This document shows positions 51,501-63,500 of a stretch of DNA of 64,000 nucleotides, in pieces (position 1 is the first letter of the stretch; each line of letters begins with the position of its first letter). The stretch is taken from contig CM067590.1 in assembly GCA_034336665.1 (NCBI GenBank), positions 2,885,748 to 2,949,747 of the forward strand, read 5' to 3'. The notes below the pieces were generated by a model that saw only the letters and a list, made by a program, of their open reading frames with translations, searched no databases and was not told the origin of the DNA. Origin of the DNA: Luscinia megarhynchos (Eukaryota > Chordata > Aves > Passeriformes > Turdidae). The translations under genes and the position numbers were made by a program.

Positions 51501-54500
51501 CATCAGCTACCAACAGCTTTTTGCTTGTTCTGAGCTCGGGCTGGGATTTGTTCTCAGAGCGGGAATGTGTGTCCCTCACGGCTGCTGCACATGGAATGTG
51601 GGCAGGGATGGGTGTGACCTGCTGGGAGAGCAATCCCAGTGTGTGTGTGTGCTCCTGCTCTTCTTCCTGCAGATTAAATACGGTGACACAGCTACCTCAG
51701 AAGGAGTCCTCTTTGCCACCTACTCAGCGCTGATCGGTGAAAGCCAGGCCGGGGGACAGCACAGGACACGCTTAAAACAGATTTTGGAGTGGTGCAGGGA
51801 AAACTTTGAGGGAGTTGTATCCTTAAAAAAAGCAAGAGACAAAAAACAGAGAGAGGGAGGAACTGCTGCTTGTGACTGTGCTTCAGCAGGGAACAAAGAG
51901 CTTGAGGCCATGTGAAGTCACAGGGAGCAGCCCAGTGCCTGCAGGAGACAGGAATCCCCCACACTCATATCTCCTCCTCCCAGGATGCAGTTAAGAGGAG
52001 GAGTGGAAGAAACAGCTGGGATTAACCTTTTCAGCATTCCTCTCCCTCAGTATTACAGGACACACCTTGGAGGTGAAGGGAGAGGGAGGGGTGGATGACT
52101 TTGGGTCTGAAGAGCACAGGGCTGGGCAAACCCAGCAGATTCCATGTGTGACCATGAGTCAATCCTGTGGATACTGGGACAGATTGTTCAGTTGCTTGGA
52201 GGAGACTGGGCTCTATTTTCTGTCTGTTCCCATCCTCAGGTTGAAAATAGATTCTTTTTCCTTAACTGACACTCCCCTCCAGATTGTGTTTGATGAATGC
52301 CACAAAGCCAAAAACGCCAGCTCTACCAAAATGGGCAAAGCAGTGCTGGACCTGCAGAACAAGCTGCCTCGAGCCAGGGTTGTCTATGCCAGTGCCACAG
52401 GTGAGCTGCTCTGCCCACAGTGTGGGTTTGAGAGTGGCACAGCTTCCCTCTGACCCAAAGGGGCACCCTGGGGTGTGAGTGTGTGTGAGATCCTGTAAGG
52501 AAAGGCCAGTGCTGCTGCAGGGCTGGAGAGGAGCTCAGGGTGCTGAGATCTGCCCCAAGCCCCATCACTGATGTTACTTGTGACTTTTTGGCAGGTCAGA
52601 TTAATTTCTCTCCAGTTTAACTTGTTCCTGGCCAGCTGTTCCAGCTGTTTGGTGAATGTGGGGAGGGCAATGTTTGGATAAGTCTCCAAAGGCACAATGG
52701 CAAATGACACCCTCTTCAGAGTTCTCTTCACTTGAGTCACAACTATTCCCAACTGCTGGGGGTTTGCTGACAGTGATTTCTGTCCCAACAGGTGCCTCAG
52801 AGCCAAAAAACATGATTTACATGAGCCGCCTGGGGATCTGGGGGGAGGGAACCCCATTCCGAGCCTTCGATGAGTTCCTGCACGCGATTGAGAAGAGGTG
52901 AGTCCTGGGCAGCCCTGTGCAGCTGGGGGCCTTGTGTGGGAAGTGCTGCAGTGCCTGAGGATGGGGTGGGCAGCAGGAGCTGGGGTGGGGCTGCTTCTGC
53001 AGAGGCACCTGCCCTGTGCTGCTCCAGGGTAGAGGGAGGGTCCCACAGCTGGGGCTCAGAGCTGAGGTTCACAACTGGTGTTCCACAGCTGGGATTTCAC
53101 AGCTGGGGCTCAAAACTGAGGTTCACAACTGGGGTTCTACAGCTGGGATTTCACAGCTGGGGCTCAGAGCTGGCATTCAAAACTGAGGTTCCACAGCTGG
53201 TGTTCAAAGCTGGGGGTCAGAGCTGAGGCTCATAGCTGGGGTTCCACATCTGGGGTTCAGAGCTGAGGTTCACAACTGGGGTTCCACAGCTGGGATTTCA
53301 CAGCTGGAGGTCAGAACTGGGACTCAGAGCTGGGATTCCACAGCTGGGATTCAAAACTGGGGTTCCAAAGCTGGAGGTCAGAGCTGGGGTTCAGAGCTAC
53401 GATTCAAAACCTGGGTTCCAAAGCTGGACCCACAGCTGGGTTTCAGAGCTGAGGTTCACAATTGGGGTTCCAAAGCTGGGATTTCACAGGTGGGGCTCAG
53501 AGCTGGGGTTCAAAACTGGGGTTCCACAGTTGGGATTCAAAACTAGGGTTCCACAGCTGGGGCTCAGAGCTGGGACTCCAAAGCTGGGGTTCAAAACTGG
53601 GTTCCACAGTTGGGATTCAAAACTGGGGTTCCACAGCTGGGGCTCAGAGCTGGGGTTCATGACTGGGGTTCACAGCTGGGGTTCTGACGTGGATCCCACA
53701 ACTGTCGTCCTCTGCCAGGGGAGTCGGCGCCATGGAGATCGTGGCCATGGACATGAAGGTCAGTGGGATGTACATTGCTCGGCAGCTCAGCTTCACTGGG
53801 GTGACCTTCAGGATTGAGGAGATCCCTCTGGACGAGAAGTACAAGGCTGTCTACGACAAGGCAGCCAAGCTGGTGAGCTGGGCCCCTTGTAGTTGGGTGG
53901 CTGAGGTCTGACCATGCTTTGGGCACAGCCACTGGTGTGTGGGAGGGTGTGAGGCCCCTAAATGTGGCCATGACCTCAAATGTAGGAAGGAAAAGAGGTA
54001 CACAATGCTCAGCTGATGTAGTAAAAGAACTTAAAACTTTTTTGCTTCTATTTGGAACTTTCACATTTGCAAACCAAAGCTGCATTGTGCTGTTGGAGAG
54101 GACAACCAGTATTCATTCAGCCCAGTGCACACTGATTCTAAATCAGATTATCAGCCCTCAGACTGTTCTGATCACCTCCTGCATGGCAGGAATGACAGTA
54201 GGAATTACATTAACTCATTCTTCTTGGCATTCCCTGCAGTGGGCAGAGGCCCTGATGGTGTTCCAGCAGGCAGCTGACTGCATCGGGCTGGAGTCTCGGA
54301 AGTCGCTGTGGGGTCAGTTCTGGTCGGCTCACCAGCGCTTCTTCAAGTACCTCTGCATCGCTGCCAAGGTGCGGCGCCTCGTGCAGCTGGCCCAGGAGGA
54401 GCTGGACAGGGACAAGGTATGGAGCAGCACCCACCAGCCCCACCTGGGCTTTTGTGCACTCTGCAACCAAAGGGAGTTAATCATTGCTCGGCTTGGCAGC

Positions 54501-57500
54501 CAGTCCAAACCTCTTTAAGGCTGGATTTCTCTCCAGAGTGAAGGACAGTGTCTGGGTTTCTGAGAATATTTCTGAGAATATTCCCAATGAATGATGCTGG
54601 GGAGTTAAGGTGGTCTGGTCTCCTGAGGTGTTGCCTGCTGTTTTTGTGGCTGGGCTGGGATAGGATTCTGGGTCATGTTCAAGCTGGAAGTGTTCAAGGC
54701 CTGGTTGGATGGGGCTTGGATCAATCTGGTTTAGTGAAGTTGTCCCTGGGTTGGAATGAGATGATCTTTAAGGTCCTTCCAACCAAAACCAATCTGTAAT
54801 TCTACAATTCTAGAAGAGGAACCAAACCTTTCACCTCAAGTACAGCTCTGTCCTTTCTTCTGTCTGGGTGTACCTTGAAGATTTTAGGCAGAAACTTCCT
54901 AGCACAGTCAGAGAGGTTCTGTGCTCAGTGTCCCCCTCTGTGGGGTCAGCACAGTTGATGGTGAAAGATTTGAGAGATGATTCTTCCTCAGGAGCCTTGC
55001 TCTGGGCCTAGCATGGATTTGCCTGGAACAGGGGCCAAGGGGAGGTACCTGAGCCTGGGAAATGCCTCGAGCAGCTGCCCTGGCACCTCCCTGTGCCATC
55101 CCTCATGTCCCCCATCCCTGGTGTCCCCACAGTGCATTGTCATCGGCCTGCAGTCCACGGGGGAGGCTCGCACCAGGGAGGTTCTGGACGAGAACGATGG
55201 GCACCTCAACTGCTTTGTCTCTGCTGCAGAGTGAGTTAAAAATCCCTGTTTTCTTTTGTGGGGTGCATGGGAGGCTGGAGGGGTGGGAGGAAAGCTCTGC
55301 CCTGGGGCATGGAGCGCTGGCAGGTCTTCAAATGCAGTTTGATGTCAGCATAGAGGGGACACTCAGGTGGGTTCTTGAGGCACTGTATCCTCATTGGCGC
55401 TCTGTGAGCTACATCCTGGATTTTGAAATCTCCGACGGACTTTAAGGAAAAGCTTGATCCCACTCTATACACACATAAAAGAATTGGCAGAAAGAGAGCC
55501 AGAAGTGAGCAAGAGAATTTACTGTGATGGCAGATGCTGGGATGATGCTGTGAGGTGGAGCAGGGGGAGAGAGGAGTGGTCTGAAGAGTTTAGATCCACC
55601 AGTGTTGGGTTTTAACTCACATATATAGAGTGTCCTGGCTGTGTGGACATTATTCCCAGCTAACAGGAGAGCCAGGAGTGAGCCAGCAGCAGGACTTGTG
55701 CTACCCATTCAGCAGAGGGAGGCTCCTGCTCTCCCTCCTTCCTGCAGCTTCCAAACCCCAGCCCATCCCTGAATGTGGCTGTTCCTGCATGACAGGGGAC
55801 AGAAACCTGGGATGTGGGTTGGGTTTCCTCTGTTCTACAGAGCTGTTTTCTTCCAAGTGACTTCTCTGCATGTGGGAGCAAGTGAGGAATGCCCAAGGCA
55901 GCGTGAAGCTGGGTTAGGCTGAGCTTTCTTTCCTCCCTTGTTGGTGGGGGTTTGGGTTGATCTGCGTCCTCCTCAGCCCATTTCTGAAAACCAAATGCAG
56001 TTTGGTGACAGTGGACTGGGCAGGTCTGGCAGCTCCTTGGATGATTTGGCCCCTTGGATTGGTTTCCATGTCACAGAGCTCCAGTCTAGGGGACAGCGTG
56101 GTCCCTGGCTGAGTGTTCAGGAGGAGGGGTCTGTCAGGGGTCCCAGTCTGTGTGAATTATCCCCACTCCCAGGGGCAGGAGCTGTGTTCCACAGCCCTGG
56201 CCAGATCACTGAGTGTCTCCTGGCATCTGCTCAGCTGCCAAATGTGTGTCCTGATGTTCCAGCACTTCGGGGGATTTCTGGAGGGGAGTGTGCTGGGAAG
56301 GAGCAGCTTAAAGATGCCGAGAAATGGGGTTAAAAATAAACATGGTCCTGTGAGTGGATTCCAGGCCAGGGCTCTGTTTTCAGGGAGATGGGGAGGGTGA
56401 GTACGGGAAATGAGTGGAATTTCACAGCTGGGAGGCTCCAGGGTGAGTGGTCATTGGGTCACCCCAGCACACCCAAGGACAGGGGGTCATTCCTGCTGTC
56501 ACATAACTGCACTCACAGAGCTCTGTCCCTCTGGGGAGCAGTGTGGTCACTGTCCCCTTCAGCCCCTCTCACCAAGGGTCCTGGAGCTCCCTCCCCAGTT
56601 CCCAAATCTCCCTTTTCTCACCCGAGGGAGTTGTCATGTCCATCCTCTCACCTGTTGCTTGCAACTGGTTTTGGAGTTTCTTGTCATTTTTTTTCCAAGC
56701 AGAGCTCCATCAGCACCACCCCATTGCCCTAAGGGGTTCATCCACACAGTCAGCATTTAAACATTTGCTCTTTGATTTGCAGAACAGTCCACAGGAACCT
56801 TTGATTTTCACCTTTTCTGACATTTTTTTTCCCTTCCATTCACTTGGAACCACTACAGATCCATGTTCTGTCCATTGGTTTTGTGGGAAGCAGGCCCACA
56901 GCCAGGGAGTGGGAGGACTTTGGTGGAGCACATTTTTTGGATGACCTGACAGTGGTCTGTGCTCTCAGGGCATGGAGTGGGGCTGGGACACTGGGACTGA
57001 CTGGATTTTTTGTGGAACAGCTTCCCAGTGTAGTGATTCCCATTTAAAACTCCTTTTTGGTTGCTATATAAAGGACCTGCAGGTCCAAGAGCCACCTTGT
57101 ACCGAGGGCTAGTGAGCCCAAGGTGGTGGCCATGGATGGGGTGGATTGACCTCTCTTCCATGGAATGTGGGGTTATCCCAAACACACATTGGGATGTGAT
57201 AACCAGCACTTGTTGCTGGTAGCTGGAATAAATTTTACATCTTACTTTCAGAGGCGTCTTTCTATCACTAATTCAGAAGCACTTTCCTTCAACCAAAAGA
57301 AAGAGAGAAAAAGGAACTGGCATTAAAAGAAAACGTAAGAGCTCCCTCACTCCCAGCCCAGCCCCTGCCTCTTGCCCTGCTGCTCCCCCACAGCCACTCA
57401 GCTTCTCTGCCTTTTGCCCTTCTCTCCACTTCATGCTTTTTGCTGCTCTCCCTGGTTTTGTTTGCACACCTGCACATCTCCCATTGCTCCCTCATCCAGA

Positions 57501-60500
57501 GGACAGCAGCTCTGGGTCATCCCCTCTTTTCCTCCCTCTGCCCCACTGCCCCTGCCTGACCCTTCCCCTCGACCCACACTGGGAGCAGATGGCACAGGGC
57601 CTGGTTGGTGACTGAACCCCTCCTGCAGCAAGGGGGGTCCTCCACAACCCCTTACTTAGAGCATACCAGGTGTCCTGAGGAAAAAAATAATTTTCTTACT
57701 GAATTATTTGTTGTGGCTGCAGGTAAGAAGAGTATTGGAGTTTCTTCTCCAATGGGATGTGGAACAAGGGGAAGAGGGGGCAGCAGCACTGGCAGATTGT
57801 GCAGCAGCCTATGAGAGCTGATCCATGAACCCTCTTGTGCACAGGGGGCATGGTCACATTGGGCTGTGCTTGGAAGCAGTGTCTCAAAACACTAGTGCTT
57901 CCCTGTGTCCTGCACACTCCTCTGGGGGCAATCCCCTGAGATTCCTTCCCTGAGGAGCTGGCACTGCTTAGAGCCAGCCATGTGCCCATCCTGACGTGTG
58001 CAGCCAACTTCAGCCCTGCTCAGGAGTGCCTTGTTCTTCCTTTCTCTCTCTTCCTTTCTCTTTCCTGCTCTCCCTCCCTCCCTAGCTGCCACCCCCACCC
58101 CAGAGGCTCTGTGTTTCTGAGGTCAGACTGTAATTTGGGGCTGGCTCAGCTGTTTTGGCATTCTTCATCCTCCTTTCTCTCTCTTCCTTTCTCTTTCCTG
58201 CTCTCCTTCCCTAACTGCCACCCCTACCCCAGAGGGGTGTGTCTCTGAGGTCAGACTGTCATTTGGGGCAGGCTCATCTCTTTTGGGATTCCTCCTCTCT
58301 GAGCAGTTTCTGTGTGTCCTGCACTGGTCCCTGCTGGGGCTGGGGCTGTGACAGGCTGTCTCTCTGGCTCAGGGAGGCCGAGGGGACGCTGCCCCAAGGC
58401 TCTGCGGGGCCCCTGTGACCCGGGGGTCGTCATCAAGATCAGCGATGACAGCAGCACTGACTCGGACATGGGGCTGGACAGCGACCTCACCTCCTCCCCA
58501 GAGTCCCTGCTAGAGACAGATGATGTCATCTTCGTGGATCACACCTTTGGTGGCTGCACTGGCGAGGACAGGGGTGAGCAGGGCAGTGACACAGTGACAC
58601 AGGGGAGGGGGGCACTGGGTCCTGCAGGAGCCCCTCCAGGCTTGGGACAACCTTGTGATCCTGGCTGGGTTTTATCCTTGGGGTCACACCTGGGCTTGTG
58701 AGGTGAATCCGCATTCACCTGCTGTGATCAGGGAGCAGGAGGGATCTGCCCTGTGTGCCCCTTCCCCCAGCAGAAAGGGGAAACTCAAAGGGAATTCACT
58801 CCGTGCTCAGCATTTATTGCAGGTCATAGTGTCTTTGTCGAGCAACAGTGCCCCCAGAAACCCTCTAGGACAACTTTTTCCCCCTTTCTCTGATGTCCAG
58901 TTACCAGGGAACTCTAAACGTCTGCCTTTCACATTCCAGGTAGTTTCCACATGCTGCCTTCCCAGAAAGAGCTGCACGGCCTGAGAGAGCTGAAGGTTGA
59001 AAAGATGAAACAGGACCTCCTAGCAAAAGTGAAAGCACTGGGCAAAGAGCTACCTCTCAACACCTTGGATGAACTGATTGATTATTTTGGGGGCCCGGAG
59101 AAGGTGGCTGAGGTACTTCCCAATGTCAGAGTATTTTGTTGGCACTGGGTGTCAGGGAAAGGGGCCAGCAAAGAATCATGGAATGGTTTGGGTCAGAAGG
59201 GACCTTAAAGATCATCTCATTCCACCCCTCTCCCTGGGCAGGGACACCTTCCACTGTCCCAGGTCGCTCCAAGCTGCATCCAGCCTGGCCTTGGACACTT
59301 CCAGAGATAGGGCAGCCACAGCTGCTCTGGGCACCCTGTGCCTATATAGAGAAAAATCTGTTTGATTAAAAAAAAGCAAGTTCTTGCTGGCAGTGGGTTT
59401 CCTCTCTGGCAATGTGAAAAAGCTGTTGGGAATGCCTGGATGGCCTTGCTGGGCCGTGTGGGTGCCCAGGCTGCAGCAGCCCTGTCGTGTGTGCAGATGA
59501 CGGGCAGGAAGGGACGCGTGGTGCGCCGGCGCGACGGCTCCGTCCAGTTCGAGTCCCGCGCCGAGCAGGGGCTCTCCATTGACCACGTCAACCTGAAGGA
59601 GAAGGAGCGTTTCATGCAGGGGGAAAAGGTGAGCTGGGGCTGGGACTGAGTGTGCTGAGAGGGGAGGGCAGGGAGGGTGTCTGTGCCTCCCTGTGCCCTG
59701 CCAGGCCAGCAGCTCTCTGGGTTCCACCTGCTGGAAGGTGACAAAGCCTCCCAGATCCCTTTGTGGGCTACCGTAGTGCCTGGGGCTGTTTCTTGAAGCT
59801 GTTTAGCACGTGTCTGGGAGCCTCACTCTCTTCTCACTTGTCTCTCCCATAGCTCGTAGCGATAATCTCAGAGGCCTCCAGCTCAGGGATCTCTCTCCAA
59901 GCTGACAGACGGGTGAAGAACCAGAAGCGCCGGGTGCACATGACCCTGGAGCTGCCCTGGAGTGCAGACAGGGCCATCCAGCAGTTTGGTGAGGGCTGGG
60001 TGTCCCTGGGCACTGTCACCTGCCCTGAGCATGGGTCTGGCTGTGGGATGAGCCATGGGAGGGTCAGGTGTGGTGGCGACCCAAGGTACATTTAGGAGAT
60101 GTCTCTGTGGGGAAAAGAGCAGAGTCTGCTGAGACTTGGCAGAGCTGGGTTTACAGCCCTGAGCTCTGGACCAGAGGATGGGCTCCCCAGGGTAAGAAAG
60201 GTGGGCATTATGTGGCTTTTCTGGTTACATTCCCATTCCAGACAGGCCATTCCAACCTCCCCTTCCATCCCTGTCCCTGCAGGCCGAACACACCGATCCA
60301 ACCAGGTCTCTGCCCCCGAGTACGTGTTCCTCATCTCAGAGCTGGCAGGGGAGAGGAGGTTTGCATCCATCGTGGCAAAACGCCTGGAGAGCCTGGTGAG
60401 TGCCCACAGCAGAGATCAGCTGTGATCCCAACACAGCTCTGACTCCCTCTGGGGATATTCTGGGTCAGAGCTCCCACTGGCACTGGGGGATTGTGTAACC

Positions 60501-63500
60501 CCTGGCTGTCATGGAATGACTGCATTTTAGCATCCTGGGATCTGGGAAAGGAAGTGAGCAAGAATATGTAACCAAGGCATTGGGAGGAATTTCAGGGAAG
60601 CAAGAACCCGCTTCCAGATGCTGAAATTTTCCCACTATTACTGGAGCATACACCCATGTTACTCCCAAAAAGCTGATGAAATAATCAACAGAATAGTTAG
60701 TTTGCCTCTGTTTCATTTTCTTCACTTTTGATAAATCCCCAAATCCTTTGGTGAAGTCTCAGTATTCTGGTGGAACACTGCCTCCCCATGGCACATTCCT
60801 GGACATGCCTTTGGCTATCCTTCCCTGCTGTTTTGCAGCAGCTCAGAGTAGGAACCTTTTGCTCCCTCTGCCTTCCAGGGTGCCTTAACTCACGGGGACC
60901 GACGGGCCACCGAGTCCCGGGACCTCAGCAAGTACAACTTCGAGAACAAGGTGACAGGGCTGGGCTGGGGCAGCGTGGTGAGAGGGGGTGGGAGGAGTGG
61001 GAGAGGGAGCCAGAGGCAGAGGCAGAGCCAGCAGGATCATTGCTAGCATCTGCAGGCAGGGCCCAGCCTGGCCCCCAGCTCCTGGCTCCCAGCTGCTGCG
61101 AGCTCAGAGCCATGGTCACACTGAGGAGGTGGGGAGGGAGGCTTGGAAGGGCACCCGGTCCTCTGTCCCCAGGGAGGGGCCTGAGGGGCAGTGTCACCCT
61201 CAGCAATGTCACCCTCAGCAGTGTCATCCTCAGCAGTGTCCCCCTCAGCAGTGTGTGACACCCTCAGCAGTGTATGTCCCCCCAGCAGTGTGTGACACCC
61301 TCAGCAGTGTCCCCTCAGCAGTGTGTGTCACCCTCAGCAGTGTCCCCCTCAGCAGTGTGACACCCTCAGCCGTGTATGTCCCCCCAGCAGTGTGTGTCAC
61401 CCTCAGCAGTGTCCCCCCAGCAGTGTGTGACACCCTCAGCAGTGTATGTCCCCCCAGCAGTGTGTGACACCCTCAGCAGTGTATGTCCCCCCAGCAGTGT
61501 GTGACACCCCCAGCAATGTGTGTCCCCCCAGCAGTGTGTGACACCCCTCAGCAGTGTATGTCCCCCCAGCAGTGTGTGACACCCTCAGCAGTGTATGACA
61601 CCCTCAGCAGTGTATGTCCCCCCAGCAGTGTGTGACACCCCCCAGCAATGTGTGTCCCCCCAGCAGTGTGTGTGACACCCTCAGCAGTGTATGTCCCCCC
61701 AGCAGTGTGTGTCACCCTCAGCAGTGTATGACACCCTCAGCAGTGTATGTCCCCCCAGCAGTGTGTGACACCCCCAGCAATGTGTGTCCCCCCAGCAGTG
61801 TGTGACACCCTCAGCAGTGTATGTCCCCCCAGCAGTGTGTGTCACCCTCAGCAGTGTCCCCTCAGCAGTGTCCCCTCAGCAGTGTGTGACACCCTCAGCA
61901 GTGTGTGTCCCCCCAGCAGTGTATGTCCCCCCGGCAGTGTGTGACACCCTCAGCAGTGTATGTCCCCCCAGCAGTGTGTGTCCCCAGTCCCAGCTCCGTG
62001 CCCGTGTCCATTCCCCCCGTGTGTGACCCCGCTCTCCTCCCACAGTACGGGGCCAAAGCCCTGGACAGGGTCCTGTCCACCATCCTCAGCCACACGGAGA
62101 ACAGGGTTCCTGTGCCCAGGAGCTACGAGAGAGGGGAGGACGCCTTCTTCCGTGGTAAGAATGTTACCAGGGTTCCTGCTGGGGGTTGGTCTCGGGTTTG
62201 GGATGCTGCAAGAACTGAGCAGGAGGTCGGAGGGAGGAAACAGAGGGGAAAGTGTTACTGGCTTACGTGTCACCCTGCCAGGCGTGGGGGGGCGCTGAGT
62301 TCCTGGAGGGGAAGCAGTCCTGCAGGAATGCTGATGAGAGGCTTAACCCCAAAATGTGAAAGGTGTCTTCTGCCATTCCAGAAATGAAGCAAGGGCTCAT
62401 CTCCGTGGGGATCTGCTGCAGCCAGATGAAGTATGGCACTGTCTCCGTGGAGAAGGGTATGTGGGGAGCTCCTGCCCAGGGCAGGGGCAGATGGAAAAGA
62501 TGGGGGTGTCATGGCCCATCTGACCCTGTGGGGTTTGCTGGGCACCTGGGCAGGATGTTTGCCTTGAGGGGAAGGTCCTGTGGGAAGATCCCATTGCCCT
62601 GGAGATCCTGTGACCCCTCAGCTTCCTCACAGAAACTTCCTTGGACTGGGCTGCTGTCAGAGGGAGCATGGTGGGGCTGCTGGGAGGGCTCTTTGGGAGG
62701 GGGTGGTGGGTTCTACGCCCAGCTACACCACATTCCCTGACCTACTGTGCTCTTGCAGACTGCTCCATCACCAAATTCCTGAACCGCATCCTGGGCCTGG
62801 AGGTGGACAAGCAGAACATGCTCTTCCAGTATTTCTCCGACACCTTTGACTACCTGATTGAGAAGGACAAGAAGGAGGGAAAATACGACATGGGCATCCT
62901 TGGTATGGAGAAGGAGGGGTGGCCACAGCTCTGCCTCCTGCCCCCCTGGGGCTCCAGTTCCTCCCAGCGCACTGTCCCACCCAGCAGAGATCCTGAGACC
63001 CAAGGAGGTGCTTTTGGGAGGACATTTTTTTACAACAGCCTGTTCTCCTTCCACAGATTTGGCCCCAGGAGTAGATGAGATTTACGAGGAGAGCAAGGAG
63101 GTTTTCCTGACCCCAGGGCACCCACAGGATGGGCAGGTTGTGTTCTACAAGGTGAGCACCTGTCTCTGCCTGGTTCTAGGCTGTGCTGAGCGGTGATTTG
63201 TGAGGCAGACACCGAGGCACTTGTCCTGCCCCTAGAGTTACAAATCCCTCTGTGTGTCCCTGTTCAGATCAGCGTCGACAGAGGCTTAAAGTGGGAGGAA
63301 GCCTATGAGAAGTCACTCAAACTGACAGGAACCCTCGATGGGTTCTACCTCTCCTACAAGGTACGTCCCTGGGCTTTGCCAGGGGTGATTCCAGCAGGAA
63401 ATTTGCCAGGGTTTTACTAGGGCTGGGAAATGCCTCCAAGGACCTCCACCCTGGCAGGAAGGGGTTAGTTTAGAGAAATCTGGGGAGGGAGGCTGTGCCT

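Larger units (their letters stand above)
48477..51672 (+). other. SBNO2: SBNO2 introns 6 to 10
   Basis: The introns between exons 6, 7, 8, 9, 10 and 11 (48477-48965, 49063-49258, 49420-49810, 49945-50524, 50616-51672) are ordinary GT-AG introns. Apart from a short GT run near 51641 I see no gene, transposon or tandem array in them. Confidence 0.75.

Noticed and set aside
52384..53046. A 220-codon antisense frame over SBNO2 exon 13
   Set aside because: It is a shadow of the conserved sense exon with no independent support.
61188..62000. Regular repeat pattern considered as a CRISPR-like array
   Set aside because: Units are contiguous without unique spacers, and the context is a vertebrate intron.
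61043..62095. Several frames rich in Pro-Ser-Val and their antisense copies
   Set aside because: Products of the 18/19-nt minisatellite in SBNO2 intron 23.
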